NCBI RefSeq assembly: GCF_900111515.1
Contig: NZ_FOHS01000002.1
Location: 62,001-126,000 of the forward strand
Direction: 5' to 3'
Origin: Hymenobacter actinosclerus
GTDB taxonomy: Bacteria > Bacteroidota > Bacteroidia > Cytophagales > Hymenobacteraceae
Length of the DNA: 64,000 nt
Part shown: in pieces, positions 38,939 to 45,651 of the stretch
Position numbering within the stretch: position 1 is the first letter of the stretch
Layout: every line of letters starts with the position of its first letter
Notes under the pieces: generated by a model
What the model saw: the letters and a program-made list of their open reading frames with translations, nothing else
Databases searched by the model: none
Told to the model about the DNA's origin: nothing
Program-made: the position numbers and the translations under genes

Positions 38939-40192
38939 TCAGGCCTCGGGCGGCCGGCTCATGGCGCGGCCGGCCAGAAAACCGGTCGTCCAGGCCGCCT
39001 GAAAGTTGAAGCCGCCGGTAATGCCGTCAATGTCGAGCACTTCGCCCGCAAAATGCAGGCCCGGCACGAGGCGGCTTTCCATGGTCTGCATATTGATTTC
39101 GGCCAGCGAGATGCCGCCGCAGGTCACGAATTCCTCCTTGTAAGTGGTTTTCCCCGAAACCGGCAGCGCCGTACGCAGCAGGGCCTCAATCAGGCGGTTC
39201 TGGAGCTTGGCCGGCAGCTCGTTCCAGCGGGTTTCGGGGCCGATGCCGGCCTGCTCGGCCAGCGTGCGCCACAACCGTTGCGGCAGCCCCAGCAGCGGGT
39301 TCGAAACCACCAGCTTGCGGCCGTGGGGGCCGCGGTGCTCCTGCAAATGGTTGCGCAGGGTGTCTTCGGTGAAATCGGGCAGCCAGCTAACCAGCGCAAT
39401 GCTACGGTAGTTGAGCTCGTGCAGGCGGCGGGCACCCCAGGCCGAGAGCTTGAGCACGGCCGGCCCGCTCAGGCCCCAGTGCGTAATCAGCACGGGACCT
39501 TCGTAATCGAGCTTTTCGCCGGCCACCCGCACGCGGGCCCAGGGCACGCTCACGCCCGGCAGCTCGCGCAGCGGCGAGTCGGGCACGTTGAAGGTAAACA
39601 GGCTGGGCACCGGCTCCTGCACCGCGTGGCCCAGCTGCCGCAGCCAGTTGTACTGCTCCGATTTGGGCGCGCCGCCGGTAGCCACCAGCAGCCGCGCCAC
39701 CCGCCGCGTGGCTGCGGCCGCCGCGCCGCTCAGCGTCAGCTCGAAACCGCCCTCGGGCAGCGCCCGGATGCGGTCGGCGGTGGTGTGGGTCAGGATTTCA
39801 ACGCCGGCCCGGCGGGCCGCTTCGAGCAGGCACTGGGCCACGGTTTCCGAGGAGTCGGTGACCGGAAACATGCGGCCGTCGGGCTCGGTTTTGAGCTGCA
39901 CGCCACGAGCGGCAAACCAGCGCACCGTGTCGGGGGCGCCGAAGGCGTGGAAGGGCTGCTTGAGCTGGGCGCCACCGCGCGGGTAGTGCTGCACGAGCTG
40001 GGCGGGTGTGTCGGCGGCGTGGGTGACGTTGCAGCGGCCACCGCCCGAAATGCGCACCTTGCTCAGCAGCTTCCCGGTTTTTTCCAGCAGCAGCACCCGC
40101 AGGGCCGGGTTGGCCTCGGCGCAGGCAATGGCCCCAAAAAAGCCCGCCGCCCCGCCACCTAGTACAGCTACTGTCGTCCGTTCATCCTTCAC
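38939..40192 (-). CDS. FAD-dependent oxidoreductase, HI0933/YhiN family
   Basis: 417 residues. FAD-binding GxGxxG variant V-L-G-G-G-A-A-G-F-F-G (~9-19), then the family hallmark K-V-R-I-S-G-G-G-R-C-N-V-T (~45-57), an A-T-G-G motif (~168) and the C-terminal G-E-V-L-D-I-D-G-I-T-G-G-F-N-F-Q-A-A (~386-403). These flavoproteins (BaiN/HI0933-like) are reported as aminoacetone-oxidase or flavin-dependent reductases; the substrate is uncertain. No ATG fits the N-terminus, so the best start is GTG at 40192, reading (M)KDERTTVAVLGGG. Confidence 0.9.
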   Translation of the reverse strand: MKDERTTVAVLGGGAAGFFGAIACAEANPALRVLLLEKTGKLLSKVRISGGGRCNVTHAADTPAQLVQHYPRGGAQLKQPFHAFGAPDTVRWFAARGVQLKTEPDGRMFPVTDSSETVAQCLLEAARRAGVEILTHTTADRIRALPEGGFELTLSGAAAAATRRVARLLVATGGAPKSEQYNWLRQLGHAVQEPVPSLFTFNVPDSPLRELPGVSVPWARVRVAGEKLDYEGPVLITHWGLSGPAVLKLSAWGARRLHELNYRSIALVSWLPDFTEDTLRNHLQEHRGPHGRKLVVSNPLLGLPQRLWRTLAEQAGIGPETRWNELPAKLQNRLIEALLRTALPVSGKTTYKEEFVTCGGISLAEINMQTMESRLVPGLHFAGEVLDIDGITGGFNFQAAWTTGFLAGRAMSRPPEA

Positions 40193-40229
40193 CCGGCAAA
40201 ATTAACCACAGATCAGCAGTTATCCCGCA

Positions 40230-41075
40230 TCAGCAGAACGAGAGGGCGGCCACCACATCGTCGTGGCGGAACTGGTAGGAAGTGAGTTGACGAATGGCCG
40301 AGGAATCGACCAGTTTGCCGCCCGCGGTGCTCTGCTCGAAGGTCGGCGGCTCCAGGCCCAGCTGGGTAGCGGCAGCGGTGTAAAACGTGAGCCGGGAGGG
40401 ATGGGTGGCCGCGCTGGCATTAAACGTGTGGCCCCAGAGGTTCTGCGCCAGCACGTTCAGCAGCAGTCCAATACAGTCGTGCAGATGAATCAGGTTGACC
40501 GGGGCCTCGCCGTGGGCTACGCCCGTACGCCCCGCCATAAACCGGCCCGGCGCCCGGCCCGGCCCCATCAGGCCCGCCATGCGCACCACCGTATGGGCCG
40601 GCCCCTGAAACAAGGCCTCCCCCCGCAGCAGGTGCGAACCGGCCTCGGCTGAGGCGCGGGCATCCTCCTCGTGCATCGTGCGGGCATCGTCGGGATACAC
40701 GCCGGTGGAGCTGACCAGCAGCACGTGAGATACCCCGGCGGCCGCCGCCGCTGCGGCCACGTGGCCGAGCATAATGGGGTACGCCTCGGCCTGACCGGGC
40801 CCGCGGCCCGGGGGCACGTTGAGCATCAGCACGTTTACTCCCTGTAGCAGCGCGTGCAGCGTGTCGGCGTCGGTGGGGGTGAGGGCGGGGGCGAGGCGCA
40901 GCAGGTAGGGCCGAATGCCGGCGTCGCGTAGCAGCAGCAGCCGGCCGGGCGTGGTTGTGCTGCCGTGTACCGGGTAGCCGGCCGCCACCAGCGCCTGGGC
41001 CAGCGGCAGCCCCAGCCAGCCGCAGCCCAGCACGGCTACAGTTGGCAGGGCAGCAGAAGAAGCGGGTTGAGTCAT
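40230..41075 (-). CDS. NAD(P)-dependent epimerase/dehydratase-like protein (YeeZ type)
   Basis: 281 residues. Rossmann start V-A-V-L-G-C-G-W-L-G-L-P-L-A (~13-26) with S-T-T after strand 2, then V-L-L-V-S-S-T-G-V-Y (~119-128), matching extended SDR proteins such as YeeZ. Instead of Y-x-x-x-K it has a degenerate site, typical of atypical SDRs that bind NAD(P) without classical epimerase chemistry. The C-terminal half has V-N-L-I-H-L-H-D-C-I-G. Function unknown. It lies directly upstream of the FAD oxidoreductase on the same strand (37-base gap) and may form an operon with it. Confidence 0.8.
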   Translation of the reverse strand: MTQPASSAALPTVAVLGCGWLGLPLAQALVAAGYPVHGSTTTPGRLLLLRDAGIRPYLLRLAPALTPTDADTLHALLQGVNVLMLNVPPGRGPGQAEAYPIMLGHVAAAAAAAGVSHVLLVSSTGVYPDDARTMHEEDARASAEAGSHLLRGEALFQGPAHTVVRMAGLMGPGRAPGRFMAGRTGVAHGEAPVNLIHLHDCIGLLLNVLAQNLWGHTFNASAATHPSRLTFYTAAATQLGLEPPTFEQSTAGGKLVDSSAIRQLTSYQFRHDDVVAALSFC

Positions 41076-41228
41076 GGGGGCTAAAGGTGGCAAAAAAACT
41101 TTCCCGGGCAAGCGGGCTGATATCAACCGGCCCGAAAAACGGAAGAAATAGCGTTCTTGTGAAAATCGGCCGCCTTTTCGGTGGTCGCTCACTTCTTCTC
41201 AACTTTCCACTTTACGCTTCCTCCCCTT

Positions 41229-42110
41229 ATGGCCTCTGCCCATCCCTACGCCCAACCCATGCTCCGCGACAACGCCCTGCAAGGCAAAACCATCGTCGTG
41301 ACGGGCGGCGGCACCGGCCTCGGCCGGGCCATGACGACGTACTTCCTGCAACTCGGGGCCAACGTGGTTATCAGCTCCCGCAAGCTCGATGTGCTCGAAA
41401 AAACGGCCGCCGAGCTGCGCGAGCAAACCAACAACGCCAACATTCTGGCCGTGCAGTGCGACGTGCGCAAGTACGACGAGGTGGAGGCGCTGCTCGAAAA
41501 AACCATCGAAACCTTCGGCGGCGTTGATGTGCTGCTTAATAATGCGGCCGGCAACTTCATCAGCCCCACCGAACGCCTGAGCCACAAGGCGTTCGATGTG
41601 ATTGTAGACATCGTGCTCAAGGGTTCCTACAACTGCACGCTGGCTTTCGGTAAGCGCTGGATTGCCGATAAAAAGCCCGGCACCATCCTCAGCATCGTGA
41701 CCACCTACGCCTCGGTGGGCTCGGCCTACGTGGTGCCCTCGGCGGCCGCCAAGGCCGGCGTGCTGGCCATGACGCGCTCCTTGGCCGTGGAGTGGGCCAA
41801 GTACGGCATCCGGGCCAACGCCATTGCGCCCGGCCCGTTCCCGACCGAAGGCGCCTGGAGCCGCCTGTTCCCCGAGCCGCTGGCCTCCAAGCTCGACCCG
41901 GCGGCCAACGTGCCCCTCAAGCGCGTGGGCGACCACCAGGAGCTGGCCAACCTGGCCGCCTATATGGTGTCAGACTTTTCGGCCTACATGAACGGGGAAG
42001 TCGTAACGCTCGACGGCGGCGAGTGGCTCAATGGCGCCGGCGAGTTCAACAAGCTCGAACTGCTCACCCCCGATATGTGGGACCACATCGAGAAAACCAT
42101 GCGCCGCTAG
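41229..42110 (+). CDS. SDR family, 2,4-dienoyl-CoA reductase-like
   Basis: 293 residues. TGGGTGLG (~22-29), a S-S-R-K strand-2 end suggesting NADPH, NNAAGNF (~105-111) and A-K-A-G-V in place of the Y-x-x-x-K block: the Tyr position reads VPSAAAKAG, as in peroxisomal/mitochondrial 2,4-dienoyl-CoA reductases (DECR), which use an alternative tyrosine. P-G-P-F-P-T-E-G-A-W-S-R-L and V-V-T-L-D-G-G-E-W-L close the fold. It would reduce 2,4-dienoyl-CoA in unsaturated fatty-acid beta-oxidation. The ATG at 41229 precedes a hydrophilic 17-residue N-terminus. Its stop lies in a 47-bp inverted-repeat arm. Confidence 0.87.
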   Translation: MASAHPYAQPMLRDNALQGKTIVVTGGGTGLGRAMTTYFLQLGANVVISSRKLDVLEKTAAELREQTNNANILAVQCDVRKYDEVEALLEKTIETFGGVDVLLNNAAGNFISPTERLSHKAFDVIVDIVLKGSYNCTLAFGKRWIADKKPGTILSIVTTYASVGSAYVVPSAAAKAGVLAMTRSLAVEWAKYGIRANAIAPGPFPTEGAWSRLFPEPLASKLDPAANVPLKRVGDHQELANLAAYMVSDFSAYMNGEVVTLDGGEWLNGAGEFNKLELLTPDMWDHIEKTMRR

Positions 42111-42282
42111 ATCACAGATTAGCACGGATTTTAGCGGATTTCACGGATTTTGTAGGCGATTGAAAAACCGTTGCTTAGAAAAGCCACCTCAAGTGAGGTG
42201 GCTTTTTTCTTTAGCTACAGGACGAAAGGACCGTCTACAAAATCCGTGCAATCCGCTAAAATCCGTGCTAATCCGTGATCTA
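42108..42282. repeat. Nested inverted repeat with 47-bp arms covering two stop codons
   Basis: Left arm 42108-42154 and right arm 42236-42282 are near-perfect complements (words AATCCGTG and AATCCGCTAAA). The left arm begins with the SDR stop TAG and the right arm ends with the DUF1571 stop (minus). An intrinsic terminator sits in the centre. Confidence 0.93.
42179..42208. terminator. Bidirectional terminator at the centre of the nested repeat
   Basis: AAAAGCCACCTC (42179-42190) pairs with GAGGTGGCTTTT (42195-42206), with loop AAGT and additional T. It serves the convergent SDR and DUF1571 genes. Confidence 0.93.
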
Positions 42283-43131
42283 GAGTTTGTACCCTTTGAA
42301 GCCTTTGGCGAATTCGGCGGCGGGGATGGGCTGGTTGGCGACGAGGTCGGAGAATTCAAACTTTTCGAACAGGCCCTTGTCGTCGTTTACCTGCACGACG
42401 AGGGGTAGGTAGAGCTTCTGGTCGATGCAGATGGTGATGCGGCTGCCGTAGGCGTTGGGCACCTGAATGGTTTTGCCGGCGGCCACGGTGGCACCCGGGC
42501 CCAGGCCGTTGCGCTCCATAATGCGGTACTCGCCGCAGCCGAACTTCTGGGCAATGGTTTTGGTGGTTTCGGCCTTCGTGGGTTTATAGCTCACGTAGCG
42601 AAACTGCGGAAACGAAGAGCGCAGGACGTGGGCCGGCCGGCCCAGTACCGTTGTGTCGCCGGTGTAGCGAAAGGTTTTCTCGAAGCCCGGATTCAGGCGC
42701 TGGCCCGAGTCATCAAGCAGTTCGGAAATGGTGCCGTAACCGGCTTCCAGGGCACTATGGTGCTGGCCCTTGCGCATAATGGAACCCTGCGGATCGAGGC
42801 TGAGCGTGACGTAGGGAAAGCTGTTGGGGTACACCCAGGCGTCGCCGCCGTTCTGGCCCGTTACGTAGAGCACCTCAATGCCCTGGTCGTTGCGCAGGTA
42901 CACTTTGTAGGGGTTAAAGCTCATCTTCATCGTGGTGCGGGCCTGCTGGTATTTGCCCGCAATCCGCTCCTGGGCCCGCACGTTGCAGCGCAGGGTTTTC
43001 AGGTTGTCGATGGCCGTAGTCAGGCGGCTGATGAGCGTTTCGGTGGAAATGGCCGGCGCAGCGGGTATGGCGCTGCTGCTCAGCAGGCCCGTAAGCGCCA
43101 GTAGGGGCAGGCAGTAAGAACGACGAAGCAT
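42280..43131 (-). CDS. DUF1571 secreted protein with a LysM-like segment
   Basis: 283 residues. Signal peptide 1-25 (hydrophobic LPLLALTGLLSSSAIPA). DUF1571 features include the amphipathic start L-T-T-A-I-D-N-L-K-T-L-R-C-N-V-R-A-Q-E-R and K-M-S-F-N-P-Y-K-V-Y-L-R, a lipoprotein-carrier-like (LolA-like) half-barrel. A segment at about 195-235 (T-I-A-Q-K-F-G-C-G-E-Y-x-I-M-E-R-N-G-L, then A-G-K-T-I-Q-V-P) reads like a LysM peptidoglycan-binding motif. The protein probably works in the periplasm; the precise role is unknown. Confidence 0.8.
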   Translation of the reverse strand: MLRRSYCLPLLALTGLLSSSAIPAAPAISTETLISRLTTAIDNLKTLRCNVRAQERIAGKYQQARTTMKMSFNPYKVYLRNDQGIEVLYVTGQNGGDAWVYPNSFPYVTLSLDPQGSIMRKGQHHSALEAGYGTISELLDDSGQRLNPGFEKTFRYTGDTTVLGRPAHVLRSSFPQFRYVSYKPTKAETTKTIAQKFGCGEYRIMERNGLGPGATVAAGKTIQVPNAYGSRITICIDQKLYLPLVVQVNDDKGLFEKFEFSDLVANQPIPAAEFAKGFKGYKL

Positions 43132-43310
43132 AGAAAGTAAAGGGGTAACCAGGGGTTCGAAGGCTGGACCGCAGGCACAAACCGCGCCATTTGCGGGGCT
43201 ACCAGGGAGCATGCGTGGCGCAGGTGCCCCGGCTAACGGTTTGGGTAGCGTAAAAGTTGGAAAGCCGGGCCGGGGCGCAACTTTTTTTGGGTTTCGGCGG
43301 AATAGCCACC

Positions 43311-44072
43311 ATGCACTTCTCCGTTATCACCCCCACCCACAACCGCCTGGCCTACCTGCCCGAGGCCGTAGAGAGCGTCCGGGCCAGCGTTTCGGCGCCG
43401 CTTGATTTCTCGTTTGAGCACCTGATCTGCGAAAACGCCTGCTCCGACGGCACGGCTGCCTACCTGCGCGAGGCCGCCCAACAGTCTGGCCCGCCGCTGC
43501 GGGTGCGCGCCCAGCCCAAGCTGCTGCGCGCCGGCCCCGCCCGCAACCAACTCATCCGCCACGCCGACGTGCCCGCCGACGCCTGGCTGGTGCCCCTCGA
43601 CGACGACGACCTGCTGCTCCAGCGCACCCTGTTCCAGTACGGCCAGCAAATCAGCCAGCACCCCGGCCGGCCCTGGCTGGTGGCCGACTTCCTGCGCGTC
43701 GACCAGAACCGCCGCTACCTGCCCGCCGACGACTACTACGCCTGGCAATTTGATTCGCCCCAGGATATGCTGCGGGCCATTTTCCGGGCCGAGCACTTCA
43801 TCCAGGGCAACGTCTGCTACAGCCGCGAGCTGTTCGATTCGGTGGGCGGCTACGACGAGCAAATCGAAATGGCTGAAGACCTCGACCTCTATGTGCGCTT
43901 TGTGCTGGCCGGCCATCTGCCCGTCATCTGCCCCCACATCAGCCACCTGCACCGCTTCCACGACAGCAACGTCAGCATCGGCGTCGACGCCGACAAGCAC
44001 GCGCAGGACTTGCGGGTGATTTATGACAAGTACGCCGGGCAGTTGGGCGAGATGGGAATTGAACGGCCGTAA
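43311..44072 (+). CDS. Glycosyltransferase family 2
   Basis: 253 residues, GT-A fold: FSVITPTHNRLAYLPEAVES (~3-22) and the metal/nucleotide-sugar site V-P-L-D-D-D-D-L-L (~96-104), then G-G-Y-D-E-Q-I-E-M-A-E-D-L-D-L-Y (~183-198), where E-D is the usual catalytic pair. It has no membrane anchor. The sugar donor and acceptor cannot be inferred; no capsule or LPS genes adjoin. The ATG at 43311 directly follows GCCACC, with no Shine-Dalgarno sequence. Confidence 0.9.
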   Translation: MHFSVITPTHNRLAYLPEAVESVRASVSAPLDFSFEHLICENACSDGTAAYLREAAQQSGPPLRVRAQPKLLRAGPARNQLIRHADVPADAWLVPLDDDDLLLQRTLFQYGQQISQHPGRPWLVADFLRVDQNRRYLPADDYYAWQFDSPQDMLRAIFRAEHFIQGNVCYSRELFDSVGGYDEQIEMAEDLDLYVRFVLAGHLPVICPHISHLHRFHDSNVSIGVDADKHAQDLRVIYDKYAGQLGEMGIERP

Positions 44073-44091
44073 GTAGGACTACTCATGAAAT

Positions 44092-44199
44092 AGAACTGTC
44101 ATTCTGAGCAGCGCGAAGAATCTCGCGTGCCAAAGTAACCCTGATAGTGAGGTTACCATTGCACGCGAGATTCTTCGCGCTGCTCAGAATGACAGTTCT
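44092..44199. repeat. Perfect 39-bp-arm palindrome, GTCATTCTGAGC family
   Basis: Arms 44092-44130 and 44161-44199 match exactly and contain TGTCATTCTGAGCAGCGCGA plus AGAATCTCGCGTGC. The 30-base loop holds a smaller GGTAAC/GTTACC hairpin. It lies between convergent glycosyltransferase and amidohydrolase genes and is followed by TTTTT, so it can double as a terminator. Confidence 0.95.
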
Positions 44200-44216
44200 G
44201 TTTTTACTCTATAGCG

Positions 44217-45491
44217 CTATTTGTCAACTACCATCCCGCCCTTCACCACCAGCTTCACCTGCCGCAACGCGCTGATATCCTGCGTTGGGTCGCCGGAAAC
44301 GGCGACCATATCGGCGAGCAGGCCGGGCTTTAGCTGGCCCCGGTCGGGGAGCTGGAAGAGGCGGGCGTTGGTGCTGGTGAGGCCGCGCAGGGCCTGTAGG
44401 CTCGTCAGGCCGTACTCGCGCACCAGCAGCTCGGCTTCGCGCAGGTTGTCGCCGTGGGTAAACACGCCCACGTCGCCGCCAATGGCCAACTCCACGCCGC
44501 TTTGTAGGGCCGCTTTCATGCTGAGGCGTTTCTGCTGGATGCGTTCGGGCTCGGGGCCGGTCCCTTTTTGCCAGCCCCGGTACTGGGCCACGGCGTCGCC
44601 GGCGGCTACGGTGGGGCAGAGGGCCACGCCGCGCTGCTTCATCAGCTTGAAGATTTCCAGGGTGCCCCCGTCGCCGTGCTCGATGGTTTGCACGCCGGCC
44701 AGCGTGGCGCGGCGCATGCCCTCGGGCGTACCGGCGTGGGCCACCACGGGCCGGCCGGCACTGCGGGCAGTCTGCACAATCAGGTGCAGCTCGTCCTGCG
44801 AAAACGTGGGCCGGCTGGGCTCGTTGGGGCCCCAGCGGTAGTCGGCGTACACCTTAATGATGTCGGCGCCCTTGCCGATTTGCTCGCGCACGGCCCGGAG
44901 GAGGCCATCCACGCCGTCGGCCTCCTGGGCGCCCTGGGGCACCTCAATATCAGCGGAGAGCTTGGGGCCATACGAGCCGGTGGCCACCAGCGCGCGGGTG
45001 GCCACCAGCAGCCGGGGGCCCGGAATCAGGCCCCGGTCGATGGCCTGCTTGAGGCCCACATCGGCGTAGCCGGCCCCCTCGCTGCCCAGATCGCGGGCCG
45101 TGGTGAAGCCGGCGGCCAGCGTGGCGCGGGCGTGCGCCGTGGCCCGGGCCACGCGCAGGGCCTCCGATTCGAGCAGCACCTGGTCGTTCCAGCTCGTTTC
45201 GTTGTAGGGATGGAGCAGCAGGTGGCTGTGGCCTTCGATGAGGCCGGGCACCAGCGTCAGGCCCGGCAGTTCCAGCGTGCGGGTGCCGGCCGGGGCCGTT
45301 AGCTGGGCGGCCGAACCTACCACCTTTATTTTGTCGCCCTCCGTCAGTACTGCCCAGCCGGGGTGCAGCGTCTGGCCATCGAACACGGCGGCAGGCCGCA
45401 GCAGCAGCGCGGGTGGGGCGGGGGCAGAGGGTTGGGCTCGCAGTGGGCCGGCAGTCAGCAGGGTAAAGGCAGCGAGCAGGAATGGGCGCAT
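44217..45491 (-). CDS. Secreted amidohydrolase, imidazolonepropionase/Xaa-Pro dipeptidase-like
   Basis: 424 residues. Signal peptide 1-19 (AGPLRAQ). Metal-dependent amidohydrolase: G-H-S-H-L-L (~86-91) in place of H-x-H, a lysine ligand in I-I-K-V-Y-A-D (~203), H in V-V-A-H-A-G (~239), H in E-H-G-D-G (~260) and D in G-G-D-V-G (~331). C-terminal G-x-L-K-P-G-L-L-A-D-M-V-A is the composite-domain return. Such exported family members hydrolyse cyclic amides or prolyl dipeptides; the substrate is not predictable. The ATG at 45491 is the natural start. Confidence 0.88.
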   Translation of the reverse strand: MRPFLLAAFTLLTAGPLRAQPSAPAPPALLLRPAAVFDGQTLHPGWAVLTEGDKIKVVGSAAQLTAPAGTRTLELPGLTLVPGLIEGHSHLLLHPYNETSWNDQVLLESEALRVARATAHARATLAAGFTTARDLGSEGAGYADVGLKQAIDRGLIPGPRLLVATRALVATGSYGPKLSADIEVPQGAQEADGVDGLLRAVREQIGKGADIIKVYADYRWGPNEPSRPTFSQDELHLIVQTARSAGRPVVAHAGTPEGMRRATLAGVQTIEHGDGGTLEIFKLMKQRGVALCPTVAAGDAVAQYRGWQKGTGPEPERIQQKRLSMKAALQSGVELAIGGDVGVFTHGDNLREAELLVREYGLTSLQALRGLTSTNARLFQLPDRGQLKPGLLADMVAVSGDPTQDISALRQVKLVVKGGMVVDK

Positions 45492-45574
45492 GGGCAGCGG
45501 AAGGAATTGGGGTGGTGCCTAAAGCTACGGCCGCCGCCGCAGTTTTTATAGTGGCCGGCCCGCCCAAAACGGAA

Positions 45575-45620
45575 GCAGCCCGGGGCGGGAGTTGGTGCAC
45601 CAACTCCCGCCCCGGGCTGC
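45575..45620. repeat. 46-bp perfect palindrome between amidohydrolase and S46 peptidase
   Basis: Positions 45575-45597 are the exact reverse complement of 45598-45620 with no loop (core CGGGAGTTGGTGCACCAACT). On the minus strand it follows the S46 gene by 31 bases and is trailed by TTCCGTTTT, so it may terminate that transcript. The lack of any loop and its full symmetry are unusual. Confidence 0.9.
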
Positions 45621-45651
45621 CGGTTCGGTTAAAGCAGATCGTACGAAGCTG

